Source of the DNA: Eutreptiella sp. 'Long Island Sound 2002'
Lineage: Eukaryota; Euglenozoa; Euglenophyceae; Eutreptiales; Eutreptiaceae
Assembly: GCA_964036045.1 (NCBI GenBank)
Contig: OZ038398.1
Location: 26,604,109-26,668,108, forward strand
Direction of reading: 5' to 3'
DNA: 64,000 bases
Shown: positions 11,701-26,700 of the stretch, one piece after another
Numbering within the stretch: position 1 is the first letter of the stretch
Layout: each line of letters starts with the position of its first letter
Position numbers and translations under genes: made by a program
Notes under the pieces: model-generated
The model's database searches: none
What the model saw: only the letters and a program-made list of their open reading frames with translations
What the model was told of the DNA's origin: nothing

Positions 11701-14700
11701 TGCACTGCACTGCACTGCACTGCACTGCACTGCACTGCACTACACTACACTACACTACACTACACTACACTGCACTGCAGTGTGCAGTACAGTCACTGCA
11801 CCGCACTGCACTGCACACTGCACTGCACTGCACTCCTCGTCAGGCCGGGCCCACCCCGCCCGCCACCCGTCCAGGGCTCCTCCCTGGGCCATGGGCCAGA
11901 GGTGCAGCCTGTGAGGGGCAGATGCACCACTGCCATACACAGTGCACCTCCTCGATATTTGGTGGCCTGGCACCAGGATAAAAACCCTCAGGATGGTAGC
12001 TGTGGGACGGATTGCCCACAAGCACAGCCAGGCAACGGCCACGTGTTTGCCGGGAAACCGGTAGGTCGTCCAATCTTCGTCGTCCCTCTCCCCTCCATGC
12101 CCCTTCCCGCCCTTTCCTCCAGGACGGAGCGCCTGAATGGCGCCAGCTCGGCAGCAGAGCGCCACCGTGGTGCAGCCTGCGCACGAATGCGCCGTCGTGG
12201 CGCCGCCCCCATGGCATAGCGCCACCATGGCGCCTATTCAGTGGCAGGGCGCCGCCGTGGTGCAGCCAACGTACAGGTATGCCGTTGCTGCGCAACCTCC
12301 AGGGCAGTGCGCCACCGTGGCCCGCGCCCCGACAGCTCTGCGCCGACATGGCGCGGGCTCAGTGGCGGGGCACCATCGTGGTGCCGCCCTATGCCTCCGT
12401 GGCGCCAGTTCAGTGGCAGAGCGCCATCGTGGTGCCGCCAACGTACACGTGCGCCATCGTGGCGCAATCCTCAGGGCAGAGCGCCACCGCGGCGCTGCCC
12501 AGACAGCCTTGCGCCGACGTGGCGCCAGTTCAGTGACATGGCACCGCCGTGGTGCAGTCAACGTCCGCATGCGCCGTCGTGGCGCAACCTTCAGGGCAGA
12601 GCGCCACCGTGGTGCTACCCAGACGGTCTTCGTGCGCCAGCCTGGCCATGGTGTATCCTCCAGGCCGATACACGAGGCACCATGGCGAGGTCTGCACCTG
12701 GCGCTCCGCCAACCACCGTGACACCCCGTGCAGAGGTGACGTGTCATCGGCGGTACTCACCGCCTCACGTGCCATCGGCGAACGTCGCCGTCTCGCTCGG
12801 GCACCATCGTGGTGCCATTTTCTCGGTCACGTGCCGTCTCGGTGCACGTATCGTAGGGCTCGTCGTTTGGGCTAGGCCTTTGCGGCCGGGCGTCGTCGGT
12901 GACCTCCACGGCGGTGCACCACCGTGGTGCTATGGCCGTGACGCACGTCCCGCACTCACAGAACCCGGGGGTACCCAGGCCACCGGCGGTGCGCGTGATC
13001 GTGTGGCGTGACCGTACTCGCGACGCCGGCGGTACTCAGCCCGCCGGCAGTGCGCATAGTCGTGCTGGGCCGCGTTCTATTTAGCCCGGCGACGTTTTCA
13101 AGTCGGGGGTGATGCCCCGGGAGACCCACACCTTCCGTGCCCGTTGATCCTGGAACGCTACCTCGGGTGGATCCAGGACAGGTCGGAGCGGTCGGTGGCC
13201 GGGACCGGAGAGCGGATCGGACCGTAGCGTTGTCGTACACCGGCGCTTAGACCCAGACGGCCTGCTGGGAGGGGCGTTCTCAGGTGTGCGACGAGATTCG
13301 TCTTACTCTAGCGGAGGTAAGACGGAGGACTCCCTCGGCAGTGCCTGCGTGGGGCCCCCGGGGGACGACGCCAAGGCTCACCGTGCGTGGGACCGCGGCA
13401 GGCGCTCCTCCTCCTCCTCCTCCTCCACTACACTACACTACACTGCACACTGCACTGCACTGCACACTGCACTGCACTGCACACCACTGCACTGCACTAC
13501 ACTATACTGCACTACACTGCACTGCACTGCAGTGCACACTGCACTGCACCGCACTGCACTGCACTGCACTGCACTGCACTGCACTGCACTGCACTACACA
13601 ACACGACACCACACCACACCACACCACACTACGCTACACCACATTACACTACCCTATGCAGGCAAAAGTGAATGCCCTGGTCAGAAGCGCCACTATACCC
13701 ACATAGCCCACCCACACACACACACACACCTGTTGCGAGGCGGGCTGAGGCAGCAGTATGCCTCAAGCTATGCCACAAATGCAGCACAACACACCATACC
13801 ATGCCCAAAGCATCCAATCATCAATACACATCACACAGTGCCCAAGGCAACACAGTGGGGGGGTGGCTCCCATTATCGGGGCCCACAAGACATGCCACAC
13901 CACACCACACTACGCCCCCCCCACCCCCGCAGGTTACTGGTGCCTATCATCAACGCTGCCATTAAGGGATGTGTGTGAGAGTATGTGTTCAGGAACAAGA
14001 ATGTCATCAACAACACATAAGCACACATCTTTCATTAGAATGTCAGCTGGCTCGAAGCACAAGGCAAGCCCACCGGGGAGGCTCATAGGCACACAGAGGC
14101 ACACGATGCCTTGGCCATACTACCCATGCACCACAACAACCCAACCACCTGCCATGAACCGAAGAGTCAGCTGTGTGCCTTATGCCATGACAAAAGCACA
14201 ACACACCAAACCATGCATCCCCACATCAAATCACTACACAGGTACTAGGCAACATGTGGTGGGAGGTGGCTCCCCTCTCGTAGCCCAATTAGTGAGCCGG
14301 AGCATGGTGCGCAAGACTGTGCATCGGGAATAGTAACCACGGCACACGAGCACAAGACTATCATCAAGAGAAGCCCACCAAGGGCAGCCAAAGAGGCATG
14401 CTGAAGCACTGGATACCTAGGCACCACCACTTATGCCTGCCACCACACATCAAGGTGAAAAAATACAAGAATTATGGTCAGACTCTGAATCCAAGAAACC
14501 AGACCCCTTGAGAAGGCGGAGTAGCATGAGGTGCGAGCCGCAAAGATGACCTCCTTAACCGTGGGCACACATACAAGATACCCTGTAGAACCTAAGGTGG
14601 ACCAGTTTGGGCATCCTGTGAGGGAGGCTGAAGTAGTGGTGTGCCGTAGGCCATGCTACCAATTCGGTACAAAGCACCAAAACGTGCACGCATCACATCA

Positions 14701-17700
14701 ATACATCTCCTATGGCGCCCAAGGCAGCATGGTGAGGGTTGGCTCACCTTTCACAACCTGTTGAGTGGGACCATGGGGCTAGAGTAGGGTTGTGTATCCT
14801 GGTCGCTCCAACATACAAACATGGTGCTCTGGGTGGAAGAGTCTACGCTCTCAGCACTCTGCTATACATACTCCAATACACTACACTACACTCCACAACA
14901 CTAACACAAAACCACACTACACTGCTACACTAATACGGCTATAGGACAGTGCTGCTCCAATGCACTACACTACACTACACTACACTACACTACACTACAC
15001 TACACTACACTACACTACACTACACTACACTACACTACACTACACTACACTACACTACACTACACTACACTACACTACACTACACTACACTACACTACAC
15101 TACACTACACTACACTACACTACACTACACTACACTACACTACACTACACTACACTACACTACACTACACTACACTACACTACACTACACTACACTACAC
15201 CAACACTACACCACACTACACTACACCAACACTACACCACACTACTACACTGCACTGGTTACCCGCACCTCGTCAAGCGCTGCCATACACGGATGTCTGT
15301 GTGTGTGTGTGTCTGTGTTCGGCAACGAGAATATCATCAACATCACACAAGCACACAGCCATCATGAACACTTTTGCAGGCTTATGGCACAAGGCGCACC
15401 AACCGCAGGCTGCCCATGAGGCACGCAAAGGCACAACATGCACAAGAACCTTCCTCACCCATGAGGCAGGCTGAGGTAGCGGTGTGCCCCAGGCCATGCC
15501 ACCAAGTCAGCACGACACATCATATCATGCTCAAAAGCATCCAATCATCAATACAACTCCCCCAGTGCCCAGCGCAGTGGGAGGTAGCTCCCAGCTCACA
15601 GTCCCATCATTGGGCCTATGAGACCCGAGCAGGGTTGCGTGTCCCGGCCTCTCTGATGACCCTGGGGTGGTCTAGTAGCCCCACCATAACGGGTTTCCCT
15701 TTCCAACTTCGGTACTGTTTCCCTTTCCAACTTCGGTGCTCTGCTACACTAACACTACACTAACACTACACTAACACTGCACTAACACTGCACTACACTA
15801 CACTACACTACACTACACTACACTACACTACACTACACTACACTACACTACACTACACTACACTACACTACACTACACTACACTACACTACACTACACTA
15901 CACTACACTACACTACACTACACTACACTACACTATACACTACACTACACTATACACTACACTACACTATACACTACACTACACTACACTACACTACACT
16001 ACACTACACTACACTACACTACACTACACTACACGACACGACACGACACTAATCCCAGAAGTCCCCAACAGTCTCAATTCTACGCATACCCCCCTGTCTT
16101 TGAGGTCCAACACATAGCATCCACAAGCAGTGGCAAATGCAGCAGCACGGGCAGCAGCTGCTATGGTTGCAACCAATCACAAATAGCTGCTGCTAGTATG
16201 GCCTCCTGCTGCAAAACCTCCACCTCCCCCCACCCCAGTGAGTGCACTGAAGCGCTGTGGGTCGCCGGGGGGCTGGCTGAGAACCTGGAGCACCTGGCTC
16301 AGGTTGGGGATTGATTCCAGGGTGGGGCCAGAGCACTGGTTTGCATTGTCTCTCCTGTACCATGGCCAGCAGAGAGCCATGGAGCAGAGGAGGGCTGCGC
16401 ATTTGTTCACCCCAAGCACTGGGTGCTTGATGCAGAAAAGAAAAGGTGAGGCGGGAGGTTGGTGTAGCTTGCCACGGGTCGCTGTAGAGGCTGGTGCAGG
16501 TTGGTGTCATGTGGTGGTGGTGGTGGTGGTGGTGGTGATTGTGGTGGAGGCTGCAGTAGAGGCGGATGGATGGCAGCGTTTGTCAGTCAGGGATAAATGT
16601 ATACGGGCTGACGGCAGATAAAGCTTCAGTATACAAACCCACCAAGGTTTTCTGCCGCCTCGAATCCAAATCTGGATGGGGCAAGTGGCCAGCAGTAGGC
16701 AGTAGGCAAAGGTCCGCAGGAAAGCTGAAGGCAGAGTACTCAGGAGGGCACCTCGTCATTTGCTCTGCAGCACAACCTGCCATCTGATGCAAAAGAACCT
16801 TCTGCTGCTCCACGTCCAGACCAACTGACAAAACACTCTGTCAAAATGATGTGAATGGTGCTTCTACAGTGCAAGACGAAATGCATGCGGGAGCTCAAGG
16901 GAAGCGTATGGCAATGAGCGCTCGGCGGCCATGTTGGCTTGCCTGATGGTGCATCGAAGTACACAAAGCAACAAAAAGCAAAAACAACAAATGACGCAAC
17001 AGGGGTGTCACAGCTATCCACCATGCTTCAGGTGAACGCGAACAACACTGAAAAATGGTAACACAGTAGCATACTTGCGATGCACAAAAAACGGCGACAG
17101 GACAAAACATGCACATTGTATGACACAGAAAGGGCAATGCACCACCTGTGCCAGTTGACTATGTTCCACTCAACATGTGAAATCACCATTTTGGGCTCTG
17201 CCATAGAAAGCAGTTTCATACAAATACCCCTTTCCATTCAAATGTACCACTTGAGTGACCCGACAAATCACCCCATTTTTGAAGCGGTCTTTTGTGCATC
17301 CAACAACGGTTCTGTGACGTCTGCTAAAAGCCGGCGTTGCACCTGCCAAAAGCTGAGTCCCAACCCCCCAAATTACGACGCTTGAGCCACGCAGAACCCG
17401 CACAGAACCCATGCACTGAGACGGTTGCACCTCAGCTGTCCTTTGTTCCATATGCACTACTTTTCGCCTGACCTCTCAATGGCATACCTGAATGGCTAGA
17501 GCCAAATAATGAACGGCATGGGAATAGCAATCATCAGAATGGCACGGCTCTTCCTTCAACCAAAGATGCAGCACCATTTTCATAGTTAACTGAATGGCAG
17601 TCCCTGGAAAATGATGCAGCACAATTGAAGCGGGCTCCACTTGCTTTTGCAGCGCACCAACCATGAACCTCCACGTGGCAGAAATAGATTTTGGGGGGCA

Positions 17701-20700
17701 CCGCCCATGAACCTCCATGACAGCAGTGGCCACCAACACAACCCCCCCTCCGAGAGGGCCCCTCTCTAATGGGGTGTAAAAGGCAAAAAGGGCACGATGG
17801 CACTGTGAAATAACAGCTGAAGTCTCCGGCGGAGCTTGGCACGGCGGAAGCCACGGAGCCTGGAGTACAGTTGGTCTGCAGTGCAGTCGGTCGGGCAGCG
17901 CATTGTGCAACCTGAACTCCAACCCGAAGGGCACCGAAACCAGGGACTGTGGTGGGATTCCTGTCTGCCGATCCGTCCATGATAAAGGAGAACGGAACCT
18001 TCTGAGGGGGGGACTGAGTGCTGGATCACAGGACCAACTGTGGGCACAACTGTGCCACGCCGCAGCAAAAATGCGGACGCCCTCCTTGATGTGACAGTGG
18101 ATCGCACCGCTCCCTAACCTGCAACTACGCCCGAGGGCACATGAGCGTCCTCGACCTGAACGGCCCAGTGCATGCGGAAATAACCAGAAACATTGAGAAT
18201 TGGGCATTCGGGAATAATTTGAAAATGTTGGGAAATATTGGGACATAGCTGTCTATGGGACACTTCATGTCAGTTCTCAAGGGTGCACAATGCACGTTAA
18301 ACTGGTCAACACAAAAAAGAATGCTTCCGACTAGGCCAAGGTGAGCGCAAAGGTAGGGCCACGCACGGTTCTGGCTCCGTAAAGCTCCGGGCCCTCCCTG
18401 CATACAACTCTTCGTAAAACCTCTCTGTAACGGCCCAGGGTTCCTCTCTGGCACCCGCATAGCCCCAATAGTACTGGCCGTCATCACTGTTCCACACACA
18501 ACACCCATGCTTCAAGATGCCAACTAACCCTGGCCCACTAGAAATCACACCCGGGCATCCCCTGTCAGTCTGCTCTAACAAAGCTTACAAGCAGCCAATA
18601 CCTACAGTCTCCATATCTTCTGCAGTTGCCTTGAATGATTTGATGATGCCGGCCAAAGCCATACTGTACATAGAGTTGAATTGCCGGGGTAAGAGGACCA
18701 GTGCTATGTGTGCATGTCGTTGAATCGCACCCAAGATCAGGTTATACCGTATTTTCGCAGATATGGTGCAGCCGTCCAAGGACACAGCTGTTATTGTTTC
18801 TGTGACCCAGCAGCAGTGAAGCACCAGCGGATTGTTGCACTGCTGTTTTACCGAGACTCATTACCAGGCCTTTGCAGGGTGTACTAACCATAGCATAGAA
18901 GCATAAATGGGAATTGGGGTCACCGTGAGATATTCGCCGAACCCGAAAAAGTGTTGCTCGCAAATTAATTTGCGATACCTGTTGTGCGATGCACACCGCC
19001 CAACAAGTGGGTGCAGGACTTGCAACATACCCATGGGTCCTGCACGCCCAGCTCATGGCTCGAGGGCATGCAGCCGTCCTGCATCTAATGACCGGCACTG
19101 CACTTCGCCCCTTCCCCCTGACTGATCACAGTGTCCACACTGGCACTCCTGTGTTCAAGGCTTCCTGAGGGCAAAAAAACCCACATCCGTGTACTTTGTG
19201 TCACAAGTAAGAACGAGGAAAAGGGCACAGGGTTTCACACCTAATATTGGCCTGTTCATCAATATTGCCCTTCTCGACTGCCTCGATCAGGACTGATAGC
19301 ACTGTGCAGAAAGGCAAGGCAAAAATGCACCAATACCTAGGCTGATGCCGGACAGGCCACATATCCATTAAAAAAGAGGGATGCAGGACTGGCAAAAAAA
19401 CCCCTGGCACACATAGACAATGTACTATTTACAACAGACAGATGGACAACCAATAATGATTTGCTTGAAATAACCAATGAACACCGTTACAATTATTTGC
19501 AGCCAACATGTTGACCCCCATCACCAGTGGGACTTTGAGGAGTGGCTGGTGACACAGCGGTTGCTTAAGCGGGCTCTTAGCCAGCAAAAAAGGCCCACAC
19601 CACACGTCTTCCATTTATGCAGCACAAGTGCCACCGACGTTGATGCGGCTGTTGCGGAAGCATGTGAAACAGACAGACACGTTGCTGTCATACATCCCCC
19701 ACAAATCCTCACCATGTTGCATCGGAGAATGTCTGCTGTTAAGCCCTGGTGCACGGTTTTTTGTTGGAAGTATTTGCAGGGTGGTCACAGTGGAAAGCAG
19801 AGGGAAAGGGGGATAATCCAGGGCAAAAAATGCCATCACAGGTGTCTAAAAGTGGGGTGAGAGACAAGAGTCTGGTAAAGATCTGGGAAGGATGCCAGCA
19901 TTGGCGTTGGTGCAAAGTGCTTGCAGCCACGGGGCAACACTTATCCCCATCGCAAAGATTGAGACAAAATCATGCAGAGGTGCAAACTGTAAAATACACC
20001 CCATGGCATGGACGTGCAACAGGGAAAATGCACATCGTAAAAAGCAAAAGAGGTGTGTTTGCACCACAACGAGGGAGTGGAAAAATGGCAACTTACCCAT
20101 TAAACACAACAGAGGATGAAGGACGGGCAACATACCCATAGCACACAATGGGAACAGCAATGTAAGGCTGGTAATATACCTGAGGCACGCAACTGGAGGG
20201 TGCAATGCAGCACTACGCCCATGGCACCTGACACGGGTGTGCAAGACTGGCAACATACCCATCGCAAGAATGTGCGCGCAGATGTTGGTGCGAAGTGCTG
20301 GAGGAGTGGAATCGGAAGCGCAGCTTGACAACTCAGTCAGAGCCACCAAGATCTTGTCCACATGCGGACCGCCTTTGACCAGCAGCTGTTTGAAGACTGT
20401 GCACAGCTTTTCGTTCACGATTCTGCAGGGCAATTCAGTCAAAAAAGCGAAGAGATCCGAAGATTGGTCCTTGCACCCCTTGACACCCTGTCCGGGGGGC
20501 TGAAAAGGGGGTGATGAGGTGCTGTCAGGGTGCTGCATGGGCTGTATGGAGGTTGCATGGCGAATGTACGGGGCTTTACCGGGGCTTTGCAGGGCTGTAC
20601 GAGGACTACGTGGGGAGGCAGTACGGGTGCGGCAGTGGGTTTATAGAGGGGATCTGGGGGAAATGTGAAGGGAGGGCCCCCAAGGGGTTGCTGGTTTGAT

Positions 20701-23700
20701 GGCCGGCTCCCCACAATTCAAAGGGGAGACTCTACAGAGTAGAGCTTGGATGGTCCGTCAGGGGTTCCCGTGCACCGTCCCCAGGTAAGCCCACTCTGCT
20801 GGGCGTGCCCCAAACCCCCTATGACCCTGACAGTCACACTGTGTGTATGCTTCTGTGCGGGGCAATGTGATGCCCCTCGGCTGGGCACTACGGCTGTACC
20901 GCTCTTCTGGGCACATCAGAGCGGTATGCTCCTCTGCGGGGCAATCCATCACGGCACAGCCCCGCATGAAAGAGGGATACACCGCGCTGTTGCAGGCAAA
21001 AGGGCATATAGCTTGTATTGCCCGGCAGAGGGGCACACCACGCTCTGTGTCACGGCAGAGGGGCATATGCCCGTGTTGTGCGTGAGAGGGGCATACTGCG
21101 CCGTAGTGCCTGGCAGACGAGCATATCGCCGTGTTGCCCGGCGAAGGATCACACAGGGCTGTACTGAACAGCACAGGGCATCATCCTTTTCAAGTCCTGG
21201 ACGCTGGTGCGAAAACGAGGTTAGGGGGCGGCACAGGGCACACCGCGCTGTATTGCCCGGCGGACGGGCATGCTCCCATTTGGTGCAATTCACCCCATGC
21301 GATGGTGTGCCCTTCTGATTCTTGGATATTTTTACCAAACGGAAAATATTTGGTGTTGGTGATAGTAAAATGGTGCGAAATGAGAAAGGGCGAGTTACTG
21401 TAAGTGTTAAGGCCTGCGAGTGCGGAACCGGGACACACACGGTGAAATAGGGGGAGCTGAAATGGTATCTGATGCCTGGACAAAACGAATGAGGCAATAC
21501 GCATGCGTTCTTCTGTTGGGGATGTAGGTGGGGGTCTTCAGCTATTTTACCACCAACTGGAGTGCCGTGGTTCTCACACACCTGGGGTTCACGCGGCAGA
21601 TCTGTGCCATAGTGCGCAATGCCACTTTGCGCGTGGCCTGATCCGATGTATTGATGTACAAAGACGACAGCAGCTCATACATGGAGTTTTCATGGCACAG
21701 AGCCACGAGGTTCTCCTGCAGATGATGCATGGTGATGCAAGTGCACTGTACATACACTGCACATGCACATGCACTGCGCCAGGGGGGCCTGACCGGGGTC
21801 TGGTGTGTGGAGATCACGTTAGCTTGTTGCAGGGCGATGACAAATCGTTGAGGGTTGCCGACGCCCGGAGAGCCCCTGTTGGGGTTGGGAGAAGCTACTG
21901 TGGACTCGTTGAGGGGGTTTCAGAGTTGTGGATATGTGAAAAGAGCGAGCTTTCGGATCTTTGGAGTCCAGGGCCCCTGCTGTGCCCTGCGGACAGCTGG
22001 AATTGCGTGGGAAAGGGGCCGCTGGTCTCAAGCTTGCAGGCCCTGCATAGGCCCGGCAAAGCATAGGCCAACAGTACCTTGGGCCAGCCGCAAATCGCAG
22101 GATCCATTGCAGGCACACACCAAAGCACCAGAAGTCGTATTGGCAGCAGCTATTCCTCCCAGAGGGTACCCGCACCCTCGTTTCTCAGTACAGGGCAAAC
22201 AAGGCGTGTTAACAGTCGTGGGACGTGTCAACAAAATCGCAATATGGACCCCAAACCCCCTGTGTGACATTCCGTCGGGTTGTTGCTCCTTTACGGGGCC
22301 CTGGACGGTCACCCGTTCGTCCCTTCGCATGTTGCGTCGGGTCGCTGCTTTCTGTCGGCCGCTGCGGCCGGTGCTCTTGCTGGTGTCGTTTCCGCGTTCG
22401 CGGAGCCCAGTAGTTGGCGTGTTGGGACTGTGCTGGATGCGGCGGGATGTGCCGTTTGCGTGTCAGTGGCGCCCAATAGTTGGCGTATTGAGGATGTGCT
22501 GGTTGTTGCCGGGGTCGTTTGACTGTGTTTGCTGTCCACACACCTCTGTCCACAGGCCGTCCATCGCCTGCCTCGCTGTGTTTCTGTGCGGCCCAGGTGC
22601 CCTGTTCCCCCCCTCCCTCTCTTATGTCGTGTTAACACAATCCCAACCCAGAGGTGAAAAATACTTTCCTCCCCTCCTGCCTTGGCCCACAGAGTGACAC
22701 TTTTCTTATGGCTTACCGGCTACCACACCACACACAGACCTTTTGCAAGGAGCGTATGATGGCGCAGTAGCCGATGCCCTCCAGCGCAGCGCGCTCCAAA
22801 GTAGATGTAGACTTGGTCAGTAGACACTCCAACATGATGTCCACCACAGCGCTGATCTTGCACGCTGGCTCATCCCCAGCTTCAGTCAGCTTCCGCACGG
22901 CACTGCACGAGGACAACATGACGCGTGCAATGCGCGTTGCATGGTGCATGGGTTGCTTAATTGGTGGGATCACGCAAAAAATCGGATGGGCTTGACAGAG
23001 TTCGCTTGGTCGGGCAAATAGCAGGTGGTGCATGCACCAATAGTCGGTCGGGTTTCCATGGGAACGGAAACCTGCGTATACTTTGCCAGCCTCGTGGGGC
23101 ACTTCTGGGAGGGGACTGGTGGATCCGATTTCAACCTCGTTTGGCCGTTGCTGTAAAAGGGCGCGGGGACAGCTCCTCCCCTTCGCAGGTAAGCGTACAC
23201 GGTCTGCTATGCCGGCACATTGATAAAAAAAAACTGCAGCAACGAAACTCTGCTGGAGTCGGCTTTACCCACACTGCAAGAAAATTCGTCAACCGTCAAC
23301 CGCTTCAATCAACCGGGCGGTACTCAACACGCGGTCTTGAACAAAGAGAAAAAGAAATTCCACCTCTTCAAAGGTAGCACCTACACACACCTCAATAAAG
23401 CCACATACAGAATTACAATGGTCTCACGCTGTTTCATGGAGTCGGTGAGCCCCCCATCAGCACTGGTCACTGCAGACATAGCGGTCGCTTGGGATGAGGT
23501 CAGGGTGGGGCCCAGGGCCGCGGCGTGGAGGTACAACGTACGCAGCTTGGGGACCATGATCTTGGCGAGTGCAGAGCACGCAGCACTGGAGGCAGTGCAC
23601 GAGTAGTGCAGCATGGAAGCATAGACAGCTGTGTTTGTGCCGATGGCCGAGCTTGCTGCCTTGAGAATAGGGCTGTAGAACTCCGTCAAATTGCTCTGGA

Positions 23701-26700
23701 CTTTCTCGAAGTCATCGCAGGCCACTGCAGCATCCACCAACTGCACACGGCGTGGCCGTGGGTTGGCCGGGAACGCCCCTCAAACCCCTCTCCCCCTGCG
23801 CAGGCTTCTTTTCCTTATTTTCTGATTTCGATTGAAAATCGTGTTTGATGGCTTTTGAAGGATTTCGATGGAGTTCAATGGATTTCGATGCTTGTGGTTC
23901 CTTGTCAAGTTTCGTTGCACCCTCTCGATAAGGGTGCATGAAATCAAATGTAAACGGACTGAGCACATAAATGCACGTCTCCTCACAGTCGCAAAACAAA
24001 CCCCTCACAGTCGCAAAACGCATTCCTCACCATCAGAAGAATCTCCTACTTTGCCCATTTCAGATGCAACAGCGCATGCGATTGTTTCCAACCAGTAGAT
24101 GTCGCAGACCAGGAACACGGAATGCCTTACGGGTCACATTCCTCACATTGACGAAAGACGTCCTCACAGTCGAGTGGGTGGCTGCACGTCCTTTCAGCCA
24201 AATTATTTCAAGCGTGTTGGTTACATCGCCAATAAAGTGGGCAAATTGCAGTGCACTCGGTCCTGCAAGCGTTGGGCATGCCGCACCAGGCCTGGGCTTC
24301 ATTTGTTGGTGCTACTTCGTCTTGAGCTGGATGATTCTAATACATTCGGGTGGCCTCGAGTCCTGTTGAAACAGTCAACACTCGCAACCGGACCACTAAA
24401 CCATGGGGTACCGCCTCTCCCCCTTTCCAAAACCTCCCTCCCTCCTTCATTTCCCCCCTTCCACCCTCTATGATCAACACAAACCACTCCCAGCGAGGTC
24501 AACAACTCCTCCAATACAGCTTTGTCGTCCTCGTCTTGTGCTTGGCTCATGATCTCGTTCCTGAAGGCCTTCCACAGATCCGCGAAGAACGAGGTGATGA
24601 CATCATACTAGAGATTCGGGAAATCGTCAGAGGAAGGGGGCGCGAAGCGCTGACAGACACAACAATGGCAAAGAATGCGGACCATCGGGTACGATCCTGT
24701 TTTTGGCCAGTTTTTCATTTCGGAGCCAAACTTCGGGCTATCGCTCTCGAACACGCTCCAGCTTGGCGCCCCACTGCGCTCAGCAAAAGACTCGTGACTT
24801 GAAACCTATCAACCCATGTCAAGGTCAATGAGAAAAGGCCCCAATATTCGACTTGTCATCCGATTTTGCACTTGGGATGCACCGCAACTCCTCCTTTACG
24901 TGAACCAGGGGGCTTTGAGACTGCCCTCTATCCTTCTCGTTGGGAATGAACACGAAGCATAGGACACCAGATGCGGGTCCAGATACCCAACTCACGATCC
25001 CCCGCACTAAGTCCGGATCCGGTAACGTCACCTTGCCCTACCTCCACCCCTAAACTTTCATGTGGAAGAACTTGTCAAACTTGCCTTGAAATGTTGAGAA
25101 ACGCGAGGTTGATCATTCAAACGTGTCCCTTGTGGCACTTGGGTGCGCACGGGACACCAGGTACAGGTGCAGTACGGGCCGGCTCTTGGAAACTTGGGTT
25201 TTCCACGTCAAAACGCACACTGTGATTGGTTGCCATTTTTGGCTGAAGTGCGTGTGGGTGTGTCTAGAGTTAGACCGACAGTGGAACTCCACTTTCTCAA
25301 GCTTTAAAGAGGGAGAAGAAAATCGCTCTCACCGCGGAGCTCTAACAATGCGGCCAAGGCAACAAACTAGAAAATAGGGGTTGGAGTATATCATATGCCT
25401 GCTAAACTCTTTCTTGCCAAAGCTCCATATGGTGCACAACAGGGGGGTTAAAAAGCTTCGTGTGCGCCGTTTGTTTTCGTTTTTCGAGCAAACACTTGAA
25501 TTGTGTCCGCGACTTCGCAACGCGGTGACATGGTTCTCTCATCAAGGCTTCGGTAAGCCATACTCCCCGCCATCCACACATGCGTACACGCATATAACGC
25601 AAGCGCGTGTGTGGGCGTGCACGTGCCTCGGACTCACACCTCGTAGCGTTTCACACAGCGGACTAGAACCGCAAGTGTGTCCGATTTGGTGGTAATGATT
25701 GGTGAGCTCAACTTGTCCATCAAGAAAGGCACACAATGAGCTGCGAATTCGGGGAATTCCATGCACTTGGTCAAGGCCGCCTTGAGCCCCTCGGGGGTTA
25801 CGGCGTTGGGGTCATTCATCACCGGAGTGAACGTAATGGGGAAGTAGCACGAGACCACGTCAAACATCTGCGACGCCGAACGCAATGGATTTCCGTGGAA
25901 GATCCCAACAAATGACCCGGATCAACCTCCGGGACCGTTCATTTATTTACTTGCCTTTTATTTGTAGTTGCACGCATACTTTGGTGCCTAACCATGACAA
26001 AATGGTTCACGCCGTCTCACCATCACTCGATTCATTTGTTCGTATATCTACATGTTCCCTTTGGTGGTTGCGTGATTGGTGGCCACGCCATGATAGAGAT
26101 GAGCATCCCTCAGCATGCACCGAATACGAGACAAGACCATGCCAAAATATCCAAATGGCGCACCTCAAGGCAGACGGGAAGCACAAAATCGAACGCCAAC
26201 CTACGAATGTGAAAACACACCTCCGCATGGTAGTATCCCAAGTTGGTTTGGTCCAATTGGGCCATAATCATGGCGTGCAACTCGAACGCAATCATGAGGT
26301 TTTGAGGGTCTCGCTCTCCATCCATCAAGTTGATGAACCCTTGGACAAATTTGGTCTCAATTGTTTGCATGCCATCTCGGAATTTGTCCAATAGCACCTA
26401 CGCAAAATAACAACATGGTGGGCGGGATGTCACAATGGGCAACGTGGTGGTTGCGATTGTTCCACAATACCTTTCCCAACAACAACATCTGCCGTCGAGT
26501 GGTTGCCGCTAAACCCCCGGCTTGAATAGCAAAGAGGTCTATCGCAACTTTACAAGCATCTTCCACGGTCACCGTGTAACGTTGCAGAAGAACCCCAAGA
26601 GCTTGAACCGCCGATTGTGTGCTAAAACTATCTTGAACTCGACCTGCGATGAACTCCACCAAACCATGAACTTGCTCACTGGTCAAAGGTAACTCGCCCT

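Larger units (their letters stand above)
11049..16642 (-). other. MMS19 intron 11, 5.6 kb, carrying four (CACTA/CACTG)n arrays
   Basis: This intron holds all four pentanucleotide arrays, the palindromic GC minisatellite and four R2 repeat copies. Open frames of up to 358 codons across it simply translate the repeats (LHYTT, LHCTA) and are not genes. Confidence 0.7.
16825..20258 (-). other. MMS19 introns between exons 8 and 11
   Basis: Apart from exons 9 and 10 there is no supported coding sequence. At least two short exons should lie here, because phase is broken between exons 8/9 and 10/11. No strong tandem repeat is seen. Confidence 0.5.
20423..25639 (-). other. MMS19 introns between exons 3 and 8
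   Basis: Non-coding apart from exons 4-7. It contains a degenerate minisatellite (20880-21280) and repeat R1 copy B. A small exon is expected between 22903 and 23416. Confidence 0.5.

Noticed and set aside
11115-12219. Plus-strand open frames of 248-358 codons
   Set aside because: They only translate CACTG/CACTA repeats (LHCTA, LHYTT) and the palindromic minisatellite, inside an MMS19 intron.
12128-12650. CRISPR-like look of regularly spaced palindromic repeats
   Set aside because: Eukaryotic context, no conserved repeat/unique spacer pattern (linkers repeat too), no cas genes.
12137-13011. Frames of 169-256 codons rich in Arg, Ala and His
   Set aside because: Products of the GC-rich palindromic minisatellite, which is open in several frames.
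14949-15419. 156-codon frame of LHYTT repeats
   Set aside because: A pentanucleotide array read in frame; five-base periodicity keeps all frames open.
17476-18246. 256-codon minus-strand frame
   Set aside because: Only the last 20 codons (17488-17549) align with MMS19; the rest is intron-like.
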